64,000 nucleotides of DNA from Dryocola sp032000125 (GCA_032000125.1 DAMALH010000024.1:1-64000); one strand, 5' to 3'. Counted from the stretch's first letter, positions 51,483 through 60,203 are shown. Made by a program: numbers and translations. The notes: generated from the letters alone by a model not told the origin.

Positions 51483-52373
51483 ATGGAACTCCGGCACTTA
51501 CGCTATTTTGTCGCCGTTGCCGAATGCGGCCATTTCGGCCAGGCCGCTAAGCATCTCAACATTGTACAGCCCGCGCTGAGCATGCAAATTCGCGCGCTGG
51601 AAGAGGAGCTGGGCGGGCCGCTTTTTACCCGTACCAGCCGCAAAGTCGAGCTGACCGAGGCGGGCAGGCTATTGCTGCCGGAAGCAAAGCGCACTCTTGG
51701 ACAGGCCGCGCACAGCAAAACCTTAGTACAGCGTGCTCTGCGCGGCGAGACGGGCTGCGTAAGAATTGGCTTTGCGGGTAATGCCGTCTTCTCAGGCAAA
51801 CTCATGGAGCATGTGCGTGCGTTTCGCCTCCGCTCTCCGGCGGTGGAAATACAGCTTCAGGAACTGGCCCCGAAAGCGCTGGTGGAGGCGCTTGCGCTGG
51901 GGCAACTCGATATTGCCTATTCACCGCCTGCGGGCGCGCTTCCTGAGGCGATCGATGCAAAAAAGATTGGCGAATGGCCAATGATGTTTGGGATCTCGGA
52001 AGATCATCCTCTGGCGGGGGTTGAATCGGTGACCCTTGCGATGCTGGCGAAGTTTCCGCTGGTGGTGTTTGCCGCAGGCGTTGGCGATGACGCGCTGAAC
52101 CGGATGCATCAGCAGTGGGATAAGGAAGGCGCGGAGCTAAGGTACGCCAGCAGCACGCTCGGCGCGCTCGCCATAGCCGCTTCCGGGCCGGGCGTGGTGC
52201 TGCTGCCGGATTCTTTTACCCGCGTCGCGGTTCCGCATCTGGTTTATCAGCCAATCTCTGATGAAAGCTTCGTCGCAGAATTGCTATTGTTGAGCCATCG
52301 GGATGAAACTCAGGGGGCGGCGCTCGCTTATACCCGCCTTGCCTTACAAAACACTTACAACGGAACGTTATGA
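51483..52373 (+). CDS. LysR-family transcriptional regulator, overlapping yaiW
   Basis: 296 residues from the ATG at 51483, which gives the standard start MELRHLRYFVAVAECGHFGQAAKHLNIVQPALSMQIRALEEELG. The effector domain follows (VRIGFAGNAVFSGKLM, LGQLDIAYSPPAG). The stop overlaps the yaiW start by 4 bases (ATGA), so an accessory regulator and a conserved lipoprotein gene are now translated from one message. It is divergent from the SnoaL-like gene, its probable target. Confidence 0.88.
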   Translation: MELRHLRYFVAVAECGHFGQAAKHLNIVQPALSMQIRALEEELGGPLFTRTSRKVELTEAGRLLLPEAKRTLGQAAHSKTLVQRALRGETGCVRIGFAGNAVFSGKLMEHVRAFRLRSPAVEIQLQELAPKALVEALALGQLDIAYSPPAGALPEAIDAKKIGEWPMMFGISEDHPLAGVESVTLAMLAKFPLVVFAAGVGDDALNRMHQQWDKEGAELRYASSTLGALAIAASGPGVVLLPDSFTRVAVPHLVYQPISDESFVAELLLLSHRDETQGAALAYTRLALQNTYNGTL

Positions 52374-53479
52374 CCACTGCAACGCAAAACCGACAACGCG
52401 GACTTTTCGCCCTTAGCCTGGGAGCGGTTCTGGTTCTTGCTGGCTGTACCACTAAATCCACCGCCCCGGTTTCTGAAACCGCAAAGCCGGTGGATGTGGA
52501 AGCCGTCGTAAAGCAGAAGCTGCCGGCCAGCCAGAAAGATCGCAACAGTTGGGCAAAAGATCTGGCCACCACTTTTAAAAGCCAGGATATCGCCCCGAGC
52601 GAAGAGAACATCTGCTCGGTGCTGGCGGTCGCCCAGCAGGAGTCAAACCTGGTGGCCGACCCGGCCGTGCCAAACCTGAGTAAAATCGCCTGGAAAGAGA
52701 TTGACCGCCGTGCTGAGAAGCTGCATGTCCCGGCTTTTCTGGTGCGCACCGCGCTGCTGATTAACTCTCCCAACGGCAAGAGCTACAGCGAGCGTCTGGA
52801 CCACGTGCAAACAGAAGGGCAGCTAAGCGCGATATTCGATGATTTTATCAATATCGTTCCTATGGGGCAGACGCTGTTCGGCAACCTCAATCCGGTTCAC
52901 ACCGGCGGACCGATGCAGGTCAGCATTGCCTTTGCCGAGCAGCACACCGGCGGCTATCCCTGGAAGATGGAAGGCACCGTGCGACAGGAAGTGTTCACCC
53001 GCCGTGGTGGGCTGTGGTTCGGTACTTATCATCTGCTGAATTATCCGGCGAATTATACCCAGCCGCTTTACCGGTTTGCGGATTTCAATGCGGGTTGGTA
53101 TGCCAGCCGCAACGCCGCCTTCCAGAACGCGGTAAGCAAGGCCACAGGCGTGAAGCTGGCGCTGGATGGCGATCTGATCCTCTACAACACCGATAAGCCG
53201 GGCAGTACAGAGCTGGCGGTAAGAAAGCTGGCCGCAAAACTGAATATGAGCAACGGCCAGATTCACAGGGCGCTGCAAAAGGGCGACAGCATCGATTTTG
53301 AGAAAACCGATTTGTACGAGCAGGTGTATGAGCTGGCGCAGAAAAGGGCGGGCAAGAAACTACCGCGAGAAATGCTGCCGGGAATAACGCTTGAGAGCCC
53401 AAAAATTACGCGTAATCTGACGACGGCGTGGTTTGCTAAACGCGTTGACGACAGACGTGCGGCCTGTATGAAACGCTAA
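52370..53479 (+). CDS. yaiW: YaiW outer-membrane lipoprotein (DUF1615)
   Basis: 369 residues. The lipobox is LAGC (Cys 26). The DUF1615 core includes ICSVLAVAQQESNLVADPAVPNL, NIVPMGQTLFGNLNPVHTGGPMQVSIAFAEQH and GLWFGTYHLLNYPANYTQPLYRFADFNAGWYASRNAAFQ. In E. coli, YaiW is a surface-exposed lipoprotein that works with SbmA in peptide uptake. Here it is no longer adjacent to sbmA but begins inside the end of a LysR gene, with the TonB/iron genes far away. Confidence 0.94.
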   Translation: MTTATQNRQRGLFALSLGAVLVLAGCTTKSTAPVSETAKPVDVEAVVKQKLPASQKDRNSWAKDLATTFKSQDIAPSEENICSVLAVAQQESNLVADPAVPNLSKIAWKEIDRRAEKLHVPAFLVRTALLINSPNGKSYSERLDHVQTEGQLSAIFDDFINIVPMGQTLFGNLNPVHTGGPMQVSIAFAEQHTGGYPWKMEGTVRQEVFTRRGGLWFGTYHLLNYPANYTQPLYRFADFNAGWYASRNAAFQNAVSKATGVKLALDGDLILYNTDKPGSTELAVRKLAAKLNMSNGQIHRALQKGDSIDFEKTDLYEQVYELAQKRAGKKLPREMLPGITLESPKITRNLTTAWFAKRVDDRRAACMKR

Positions 53480-53499
53480 AAACCCTCCGCAGAGGGTTT
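53480..53499. terminator. Terminator-type palindrome, left flank of repeat copy B
   Basis: AAACCCTCCGCAGAGGGTTT has 8-pair arms around CGCA and begins at the base following the yaiW stop codon. The identical 20 bases recur at 53642-53661. Confidence 0.8.
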
Positions 53500-53641
53500 C
53501 AGATTGCAGACAAAGAAAGGAAAAAGCGTGGTTTTTCCTTCTTTGTGATTATTAGCCGAAAATCAATCTATTGATTTTCCTTGTTTTTTAAAGGACGGCA
53601 CCCTTTAGTTTTGTGATGCAGGGCGGTTTGTCATCAGCCTC
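53500..53641 (+). repeat. Structured 142-bp repeat, copy B (forward orientation)
   Basis: It begins CAGATTGCAGACAAAG and ends GTTTGTCATCAGCCTC, aligning along its full length with the reverse complement of copy A. The first stem here is ACAAAGAAAGG with CCTTCTTTGT, where copy A has GCAGG/CCTGC, a compensatory pair change. The second stem GAAAATCAAT/ATTGATTTTC is identical in both copies while its 2-base loop differs. It lies between two identical terminator palindromes that differ from those around copy A. Confidence 0.75.
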
Positions 53642-53661
53642 AAACCCTCCGCAGAGGGTTT
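53642..53661. terminator. Terminator-type palindrome, right flank of repeat copy B
   Basis: The 20 bases are identical to 53480-53499. The last two bases belong to the yaiY stop codon on the minus strand, so the palindrome now serves the end of yaiY. Confidence 0.75.
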
Positions 53662-53986
53662 AATAATAGCGGCGATGACGGTATTTAACCGCCAGGCCAA
53701 TGATGCCAAGGAACAGGCAGCCCAACAGGAAGGGCACCAGCCCGAACACGGTGCTGACAGCCAGCCCCATTTCGATGCGTGGGCGTGTCGCATCGTTGCC
53801 CTGCGCAAGATGCTCCAGCACGCCGGGAGCATGAACCAGTAAATTCAGTATCTGGCTGCCGACCCAGAAGCAAAACAGAATGAATACCGCATAAGCCATA
53901 TTGCTTAGCGTCGCGCCGCCTGTTTTGGTTGTGGAAACGGTAATCGTTGCGGGGACAACGTGTTTCGACAAAGTGATATCAGTCAT
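53660..53986 (-). CDS. yaiY: YaiY inner-membrane protein (DUF2755)
   Basis: 108 residues, two membrane helices (MAYAVFILFCFWVGSQILNLLVHAPGV and VSTVFGLVPFLLGCLFLGIIGLAV). LVHAPGVLEHL and RPRIEMGLAVSTVFGLVPFLLGC match E. coli YaiY, including a basic C terminus KYRHRRYY. It is divergent from yaiZ as in E. coli. The function is unknown. Confidence 0.92.
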   Translation of the reverse strand: MTDITLSKHVVPATITVSTTKTGGATLSNMAYAVFILFCFWVGSQILNLLVHAPGVLEHLAQGNDATRPRIEMGLAVSTVFGLVPFLLGCLFLGIIGLAVKYRHRRYY

Positions 53987-54256
53987 TTTGACCTCCCATA
54001 AAACCGAAACGCCAGTCAGGTTTCCGCCCGATAATTACAGCAAGTTTGGCAGGTCATAAGGTTTGTCAATATCAGATTGTTGGTAATTTCGGCGCCGGAA
54101 TCCTCCTGGATTCGCATTTTTTGCGTCAAATCACAATTCTGTAACTTAAATGAAATTCTTGTAACATTATCCCGATTGACGTCTATTAACGTGCGGTCTC
54201 TTTTCGCGGGCTGTGCGACAATGCGCCAACTTCTTTTTATCCTGATGGATGGCACC

Positions 54257-54487
54257 ATGACTGCGAAAACCCTGAGCTTAAAAATGCGTCGCGACTGGCA
54301 CTATTATGCGGTGGCGATTGGGCTGATTTTCATCCTTAACGGCGTGATTGGCCTGCTGGGTTTTAAAACCGAAGGCTGGCAAAGCTATGCGGTGGGGCTG
54401 GTGACCTGGTTGATAAGTTTCTGGCTTGCGGGGCTGGTGATTCGCCGTCGCCCGGAACCAGAAGAACCGGGCTCGGCAGAAGAGTAA
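54257..54487 (+). CDS. yaiZ: YaiZ inner-membrane protein (DUF2754)
   Basis: 76 residues from the ATG at 54257 (GGATGG upstream); an in-frame ATG at 54245 is possible. KMRRDWHYYAVAIGLIFILNGVIGLLGF and SYAVGLVTWLISFWLAGLVIRRR match E. coli YaiZ along its length, with two membrane helices. It is convergent with ddlA, 1 base between stops. The function is unknown. Confidence 0.9.
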   Translation: MTAKTLSLKMRRDWHYYAVAIGLIFILNGVIGLLGFKTEGWQSYAVGLVTWLISFWLAGLVIRRRPEPEEPGSAEE

Positions 54488-54488
54488 T

Positions 54489-55589
54489 TTAGCCGGTAAT
54501 CGAGCTTTTAAGAGCGCTGTCCTGCTGATGGCGCTCCAGCGCCAGCTCAATCAGGCGGGTGATAAGCGTCTGGTAATTCAGCCCGCTCGCCTGCCAGAGT
54601 TTTGGGTACATGCTGATGTTGGTAAAGCCCGGCAGCGTGTTTATTTCGTTGATAATCACTTCGTCATCTTCGGTCAGGAACACGTCTACGCGAGCCATGC
54701 CGCTGCATTCAAGCGTCTGGTAAGCGCGCACGGCTATGTGACGAATTTTATCGTTGATCTCAGCGGAAAGCCTGGCGGGAACCACCACCTGCGCGCCCTG
54801 GTCATCGATGTATTTGGTGTCATAAGAGTAGAAGTCGCTGTTCACCACCACCTCGCCGCAGGTGCTGGCCTGCGGGTCGTCGTTGCCCAGCACGGCGCAT
54901 TCAATTTCACGGCCTTTAATGCCCGTTTCCACCACCACTTTGTGATCGAATTCGAAGGCGAGCGCGACGGCGGCTTCGTACTGCTGCGCGTTGCTGACTT
55001 TGCTCACGCCAACCGAAGAGCCCTGGTTCGCCGGTTTGATAAACAGCGGCAGGCCGAGCTGTTTTTCCACTTCGTTAAAGCTGATTTTGCGTCGGCTGGC
55101 GCGGGTAAGGGTAATAAAGGGGGCGACGTTCAGCCCGGCATCACGCAGCAGGCGTTTGGTCACGTCTTTATCCATGCTCACCGCTGAACCCAGCACGCCG
55201 GAACCCACAAACGGCAGGTTTGCCACCCGCAGCATACCCTGCAGCGATCCGTCCTCACCAAGCGTGCCGTGAACGATAGGGAAAATGACGTCCACCTGGG
55301 GAAGCTGCGAGGCGGAGTGTGATTCAATAAGCTGCTGCTGCGTCTGGCCAGGCACCAGGGCTACGTTTTTTTCAGAACGGTTCAGGGCGATGCGCGCCGG
55401 ATTATCCGTATGCAGCAGGTAGCTGGAAGCGTCGTTGATATGCCACTGGCCCTGTTTATCAATGCCCAGCAGCACCACCTCGAATTTCGCTTTATCAATG
55501 GCGTCGACGATATTTTTTGCCGACTGCAGCGACACCTCGTGCTCTGCCGATTTCCCACCAAACACGATACCAACCCGCAGTTTTGCCAT
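54489..55589 (-). CDS. ddlA: D-alanine--D-alanine ligase A
   Basis: 366 residues from the ATG at 55589 (MAKLRVGIVFGG); an in-frame ATG at 55601 is the alternative. ATP-grasp ligase: VGIVFGGKSAEHEVSLQSAKNIVDAID (D-Ala site), VIFPIVHGTLGEDGSLQGMLRVANLPFVGSGVL, PLFIKPANQGSSVGVSKV, and metal ligands in GMARVDVFLTEDDEVIINEINTLPGFTNISMYPKLW. It makes the D-Ala-D-Ala dipeptide for peptidoglycan in the cytoplasm. Nearly every block matches E. coli DdlA. Confidence 0.96.
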   Translation of the reverse strand: MAKLRVGIVFGGKSAEHEVSLQSAKNIVDAIDKAKFEVVLLGIDKQGQWHINDASSYLLHTDNPARIALNRSEKNVALVPGQTQQQLIESHSASQLPQVDVIFPIVHGTLGEDGSLQGMLRVANLPFVGSGVLGSAVSMDKDVTKRLLRDAGLNVAPFITLTRASRRKISFNEVEKQLGLPLFIKPANQGSSVGVSKVSNAQQYEAAVALAFEFDHKVVVETGIKGREIECAVLGNDDPQASTCGEVVVNSDFYSYDTKYIDDQGAQVVVPARLSAEINDKIRHIAVRAYQTLECSGMARVDVFLTEDDEVIINEINTLPGFTNISMYPKLWQASGLNYQTLITRLIELALERHQQDSALKSSITG

Positions 55590-55722
55590 GCCCGAACCCA
55601 TCCTTAATCATTACGAAGGCGGACAACATAGCACGCTCATTACGTGGATTCATGTGCTTCGTGGCGCTTAAAACTTCTCAACTTCTATACTGATTATTCC
55701 GTAAACAAATAAGGGCCGCGGA

Positions 55723-56421
55723 ATGGCGAAAGGAGTGAAGACCTTGATCGGTTTAACCGTAACGGCGGTGGCGGCGTTCTGGATTTATGAGCACCTGCCC
55801 GCGCAGTACAATCCTTTTGCGCCCCTTTCCATTGACGATCCGCCCACGCTTGCCACGCGCTACAAGCTGCGCCAGATGGCAAATCATCCTGAGGCCTGCC
55901 TGACACTGCTAAAACAGGCGCAGGCACGCAAGCAGTTGAGCTTTCGGAGCGTTGCGAATACCGGCGGCAAATGCCCCCTGTCCGATGCGGTAAGAGTGCA
56001 GAGCTTTGGCGATGTGAAACTCAGCAGCAGCTTTCTGGCCAGTTGTCCGCTGGCGTTGAGCAGCACAATGTTTATTCATCAGCGCGCGGCGCCGCAGGCG
56101 TTAACCACCTTTGACAGCAAATTAACCCGCGTTAACCATCTGGGCAGCTACGCCTGCCGCAATATCTATCATCGCCAGGATGCGCGCCTCAGCGAACATG
56201 CCACGGCCGACGCGCTGGACGTCAGCGGTTTTGGTTTTGCCAACGGACAGCAAATCTCCGTGCTGAAAGGCTGGCGTTCTGAGGGGAAGGGCCGGGAGTA
56301 TCTGCATTCGGTCTTTGAAAACGGCTGCGCGTTTTTTGGCAACGCGCTGGGGCCTGACTACAACGCGGCCCATGCTAATCATTTTCATCTGGGCATGCGC
56401 GGCTACGGCCTGTGCCGATGA
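55723..56421 (+). CDS. Extensin-like domain protein
   Basis: 232 residues. An N-terminal hydrophobic segment (LIGLTVTAVAAFWIYEHL) would anchor it in the membrane or serve as a signal. The extensin-like C-terminal domain (about 70-232) holds the conserved cysteines and motifs CPLSDAVRVQSFG, SCPLALSSTMFIHQ, HLGSYACRNIYHRQDARLSEHATADALDVSGF and HANHFHLGMRGYGLC. This domain resembles LAS-type (D-Ala-D-Ala) metallopeptidases through its SEHATADALD and HFHLG motifs, so a cell-wall role is plausible. It is not in the E. coli ddlA-iraP interval. Confidence 0.82.
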   Translation: MAKGVKTLIGLTVTAVAAFWIYEHLPAQYNPFAPLSIDDPPTLATRYKLRQMANHPEACLTLLKQAQARKQLSFRSVANTGGKCPLSDAVRVQSFGDVKLSSSFLASCPLALSSTMFIHQRAAPQALTTFDSKLTRVNHLGSYACRNIYHRQDARLSEHATADALDVSGFGFANGQQISVLKGWRSEGKGREYLHSVFENGCAFFGNALGPDYNAAHANHFHLGMRGYGLCR

Positions 56422-56494
56422 ACTCATTTTGTATGATAAACTTGACAGACTTACGCAGTTTTTATTTTCACCCCTTTGAATAAGCGCGCGCCTT

Positions 56495-57712
56495 ATGGAA
56501 TCCTGGAAGGTCAATATTATCTCGGTCTGGTTCGGTTGCTTTTTTACCGGCCTTGCCATCAGCCAAATTCTTCCTTTCCTGCCGCTGTATGTGGAGCAGT
56601 TGGGCGTCACCTCTCACCAGGCGCTGTCGATGTGGTCCGGGCTGACGTTCAGCGTAACTTTTCTGGTTTCCGCCGTGGTTTCGCCGATGTGGGGCAGCCT
56701 GGCCGACCGCAAAGGGCGCAAGCTGATGCTGCTGCGCGCCTCGCTGGGCATGGCGGTGGCGATTCTGTTACAGGCTTTCGCCACCAACGTCTGGCAGCTA
56801 TTTATTCTGCGCGCCATTATGGGGCTGACCTCCGGTTACATTCCTAACGCGATGGCGCTGGTGGCGGCCCAGGTTCCCCGTGAGCGCAGCGGCTGGGCGC
56901 TTAGCACCTTATCCACCGCGCAAATCAGCGGCGTTATCGTTGGCCCCTTGCTGGGCGGCTATATGGCCGATAGTCTCGGGCTGCGGATGGTCTTTTTCGT
57001 CACCGCGGCCCTGCTGATGGTGAGCTTTACGGTGACGCTGTTATTAATAAAAGAAGGAGGGCGGCCGCGCGTGGGCAAAACCGAGCGGCTTTCCGGTAAG
57101 GCCGTTTTCGCCACGTTGCCTTATCCCTGGCTGATGCTAAGCCTGTTTGTCACCACCCTTGTCATTCAGCTTTGCAACGGATCGATTGGCCCGATTCTGG
57201 CGCTTTTTATCAAACACCTCTCCCCGGACAGCACGAATATTGCCTTTATGAGCGGCTTTATTGCCGCCGTGCCGGGCATTTCTGCGCTATTTTCAGCGCC
57301 CAAACTGGGCAAGCTTGGCGACAGGATTGGCACTGCGCGCGTGCTAATGGCGACGCTTATCTTCTCCGTGGCGCTGTTTTTTGCCATGGCCTGGGTCACA
57401 TCGCCCATGCAGCTTGCGGTATTACGCTTCCTACTCGGTTTTGCCGATGGCGCTATGCTGCCCGCCGTGCAAACGCTGCTGGTGAAATACTCAAGCGATC
57501 GGGTCACCGGCAGGATATTTGGCTATAACCAGTCGTTTATGTACCTGGGAAACGTGGTTGGGCCGCTGATGGGCGCAGGAGTTTCAGCCGTGGTGGGGTT
57601 CCGCTGGGTATTCGTCGTGACCGCGCTGGTGGTGCTGATTAACGTCTGGCAGTTAGGCCTTGCCCTGCGCCGTAAGCAACAAAAAGATGAGCAGCGAAAC
57701 CTGCAAAGCTAA
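56495..57712 (+). CDS. MdtG-like multidrug efflux MFS transporter
   Basis: 405 residues, twelve helices. It follows E. coli MdtG (YceE) in many places: FLPLYVEQLGVTSHQALSMWSGLTFS, PMWGSLADRKGRKLMLLRASLGMA, VPRERSGWALSTLSTAQISGVIVGPLLGGYMAD and RFLLGFADGAMLPAVQTLLV. E. coli mdtG is elsewhere, so this may be a paralogue. It lies 73 bases after the extensin-like gene. MdtG pumps drugs such as fosfomycin and deoxycholate; the substrate here is unknown. Confidence 0.87.
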   Translation: MESWKVNIISVWFGCFFTGLAISQILPFLPLYVEQLGVTSHQALSMWSGLTFSVTFLVSAVVSPMWGSLADRKGRKLMLLRASLGMAVAILLQAFATNVWQLFILRAIMGLTSGYIPNAMALVAAQVPRERSGWALSTLSTAQISGVIVGPLLGGYMADSLGLRMVFFVTAALLMVSFTVTLLLIKEGGRPRVGKTERLSGKAVFATLPYPWLMLSLFVTTLVIQLCNGSIGPILALFIKHLSPDSTNIAFMSGFIAAVPGISALFSAPKLGKLGDRIGTARVLMATLIFSVALFFAMAWVTSPMQLAVLRFLLGFADGAMLPAVQTLLVKYSSDRVTGRIFGYNQSFMYLGNVVGPLMGAGVSAVVGFRWVFVVTALVVLINVWQLGLALRRKQQKDEQRNLQS

Positions 57713-57984
57713 ATAATGCCGCACCGTTTTTAATTCAGCAGAGCCTTTTAGCGTTGCCGGTTTAGTTAGTAATAAGGAAACGTCGGCTGTGCGCTTTATT
57801 ATTCCAGATGCAGGAAAAATGGAATAATTAGCACAATTTCTGCGTTATCGGCGATGAGTGTTCCTGTATTTTTTGCGGTCTCGCACAATATTAATCTGCT
57901 ATATAAAAATAGTACTTTCACCCCCTAGGAAAGCGCCAAACGTAATGCTACCGTCATGCTTCAAAACTTTTAGGGATATACGTT

Positions 57985-58245
57985 ATGAAAAATCTTATTG
58001 CTGAGTTACTGGTTAAACTCGCCGAAAAGGAAGAGGAATCAAAAGAGTTTGTCGCACAGATTGAAGCGCTGGAAATAGTCGTTACCGCTTTGCTTCGCCG
58101 CATGGAACAAAGCGAGCAACAGGCGCTGATCGCCAGTATTGAGGCGGCTTTGCACGACGCCCGCCCAAAGGAGGTTGTGTCTACTCATGACACCCAACTC
58201 TTACAGCAATATTTAGAGAAGCTGCTCACGCATCCGCGTAGCTGA
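57985..58245 (+). CDS. iraP: Anti-adapter protein IraP
   Basis: 86 residues, the same size as E. coli IraP. MKNLIAELLVKLAEKEEESKEFVAQIEALEIVVTALLRRMEQ is a coiled-coil helix nearly matching the E. coli protein. It binds RssB and so protects sigma S from ClpXP degradation during phosphate or magnesium starvation. It lies upstream of phoA as in E. coli; AGGGATATACGTT precedes the ATG. Confidence 0.93.
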   Translation: MKNLIAELLVKLAEKEEESKEFVAQIEALEIVVTALLRRMEQSEQQALIASIEAALHDARPKEVVSTHDTQLLQQYLEKLLTHPRS

Positions 58246-58255
58246 ATCCTCTGGC

Positions 58256-58273
58256 CTGTCATTTTTCTGTCAT
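58256..58273 (+). promoter_or_regulatory. Pho box of phoA
   Basis: CTGTCATTTTTCTGTCAT fits the consensus of two CTGTCAT repeats separated by four AT-rich bases. It lies 64 bases upstream of the phoA start, the expected position for PhoB activation. Confidence 0.9.
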
Positions 58274-58336
58274 GCGATATTTATAAAGTTGCTCTGTTTT
58301 TATTTAAGCCTGTAGTTTTTACACGGAGAAAATAAA

Positions 58337-59752
58337 GTGAAACAGAGCACAATTATTATAAGCTTATTCCCCCTGTTGCTAAGCGGAGCGGCAACCGGTG
58401 CGGAAAATATATCTTTGCCTTTGGATTCTCGTGCCGCGCAGGGGGATATCACCCAGCCCGGCGGCGCCCGACGCATTAATAGTGACCGGACGGAAACATT
58501 ACGCGCTTCGTTAAACAATAAGCCTGCCAGGAACGTCATTTTACTGATCGGTGACGGAATGGGGGATTCTGAAATCACCGCCGCGCGTAACTATGCTGAA
58601 GGCGCGGGCGGCTTCTTTAAAGGCATTGATGCGCTGCCGCTCACCGGCCAGTACACGCATTATTCGCTGGATAAAAAAACGCATAAGCCCGATTACGTCA
58701 CGGATTCTGCCGCCTCCGCAACGGCGTGGAGCACGGGCGTAAAAACCTACAACGGCGCGCTGGGCGTGGATGTAAACGGCAAAGCGAACACCACCATCCT
58801 GGAATTGGCAAAGGCCGCGGGGAAAGCCACCGGCAACGTCTCAACGGCCGAGATTCAGGATGCAACGCCCGCTGCGTTAATTTCGCATGTGACCTCCCGT
58901 AAATGCTATGGCCCAGTGGTAACCAGCGAGCAATGCTCGGCAAACGCGCTGGAAAACGGCGGTAAGGGCTCCATTACCGAGCAACTCCTGAACGCCCGTG
59001 CCGATGTTACTTTAGGCGGCGGGGCGAAAACCTTCTCAGAAACCGCAAAAGCAGGCGAGTGGTCTGGAAAAACGCTGCGCGAGCAGGCTGAAATACGCGG
59101 CTATCAATGGGTGGACAATGCCAGCACCCTCGCCGCCGTCACCGAAGCGAACCAGCAGAAACCGCTGATTGGCATGTTCTCGCCGGGCAATATGCCGGTA
59201 CGTTGGGAAGGGCCAAAGGCCAGCTATCACGGCAATATCGACAAACCGGCCGTAACCTGTACGCCAAACCCCAAACGCGATGACAGCGTGCCTTCGCTTG
59301 CCCTGATGACGGACAAAGCCATTGAGCTGCTTAAAGGCAACGAAAAAGGCTTCTTCCTGCAGGTGGAAGGCGCCTCGATCGATAAGCAGGATCACGCCGC
59401 AAACCCTTGTGGACAGATTGGCGAAACGGTCGATCTGGATGAAGCGGTACAAAAAGCGCTGGAGTTTGCCCGCGAGGATGGCAATACGCTGGTGATCGTG
59501 ACGGCAGACCACGCGCACGCAAGCCAGATCGTTGCGCCTGATACCAAAGCGCCCGGGCTGACGCAGGCGCTGAACACCAAAGACGGCGCGGTAATGGTGA
59601 TGAGCTACGGCAACTCGGAAGGGGATTCGCAGGAGCATACCGGTACGCAGTTGCGTATTGCCGCTTACGGGCCTTATGCGGCGAACGTCGTCGGCTTAAC
59701 CGATCAAACCGATCTGTTCTACACCATGAAAGCGGCTATGGAACTGCAATAA
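58337..59752 (+). CDS. phoA: Alkaline phosphatase PhoA
   Basis: 471 residues with a signal peptide (ending SGAATGAEN), starting at GTG (58337) with GGAG eight bases before, as in E. coli. The active site is in YVTDSAASATAWSTG (Ser 124); metal ligands are in LLIGDGMGDSEI (Asp 73), GASIDKQDHAANPCGQIGETVDLDEAV and VTADHAHASQI. Cysteines for the two disulfides are at RKCYGPVVTSEQCSAN. It is a periplasmic zinc phosphatase expressed under phosphate limitation from the Pho box at 58256. Confidence 0.95.
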   Translation: MKQSTIIISLFPLLLSGAATGAENISLPLDSRAAQGDITQPGGARRINSDRTETLRASLNNKPARNVILLIGDGMGDSEITAARNYAEGAGGFFKGIDALPLTGQYTHYSLDKKTHKPDYVTDSAASATAWSTGVKTYNGALGVDVNGKANTTILELAKAAGKATGNVSTAEIQDATPAALISHVTSRKCYGPVVTSEQCSANALENGGKGSITEQLLNARADVTLGGGAKTFSETAKAGEWSGKTLREQAEIRGYQWVDNASTLAAVTEANQQKPLIGMFSPGNMPVRWEGPKASYHGNIDKPAVTCTPNPKRDDSVPSLALMTDKAIELLKGNEKGFFLQVEGASIDKQDHAANPCGQIGETVDLDEAVQKALEFAREDGNTLVIVTADHAHASQIVAPDTKAPGLTQALNTKDGAVMVMSYGNSEGDSQEHTGTQLRIAAYGPYAANVVGLTDQTDLFYTMKAAMELQ

Positions 59753-59758
59753 CACCAC

Positions 59759-59803
59759 AAAGGCTACAACCGTCAATTTTTTAACACGGTCAGTAGCCTT
59801 TTT
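59759..59803 (+). terminator. Terminator between phoA and psiF
   Basis: AAAGGCTAC and GTAGCCTTT form the outer stem, CCGT and ACGG an inner stem, with a short T-run after it. It would attenuate read-through from phoA to psiF. Confidence 0.75.
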
Positions 59804-59853
59804 CGTTTGCGCAGGCCAGGCTTAAAGCGCCACATACTAAGATGGATGCTGCT

Positions 59854-60171
59854 ATGAAAATTGCTTTGATAATAGCGTTACTGGCAGGCGTAGTGGGCTC
59901 GGCGACAGCGGCAGATAAGCCTATGACGCCCCAGCAACAGCGCATGACTTCCTGTAATCAACAGGCCACATCGCAAACTCTGAAAGGGGACGAACGCAAA
60001 CAATACATGAGCAACTGCCTGAAAAACGGCGGCTCCGCTCCCGGCGAGAAAAGCCTTACGCCGCAACAGCAAAAAATGAAATCCTGTAACGCTGAAGCGG
60101 GCAGACAAACCCTGACCGGCGAGGCGAGAAAAACATTCATGAGTAACTGCCTGAAAAATAAGGCGGGTTAG
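59854..60171 (+). CDS. psiF: Phosphate-starvation-inducible protein PsiF
   Basis: 105 residues from the ATG at 59854 (GGATGCT upstream; an ATG at 59842 is less likely). A signal peptide (MKIALIIALLAGVVGSATA) is followed by two tandem PsiF repeats: LTPQQQRMTSCNQQ..KGDERKQYMSNCLK and the similar LTPQQQKMKSCNAE..TGEARKTFMSNCLK, each with two cysteines. It is periplasmic, and its function is unknown. It follows phoA as in E. coli. Confidence 0.93.
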   Translation: MKIALIIALLAGVVGSATAADKPMTPQQQRMTSCNQQATSQTLKGDERKQYMSNCLKNGGSAPGEKSLTPQQQKMKSCNAEAGRQTLTGEARKTFMSNCLKNKAG

Positions 60172-60179
60172 TTCTAATG

Positions 60180-60203
60180 GGTGAGCCTGCGGATCGGCTC
60201 ACC
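60180..60203. terminator. Hairpin after psiF
   Basis: GGTGAGCC and GGCTCACC form an 8-pair stem around TGCGGATC. It is followed by CAAAAAA rather than T, so on the plus strand it is only a probable terminator or mRNA-end stabiliser. Confidence 0.45.
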
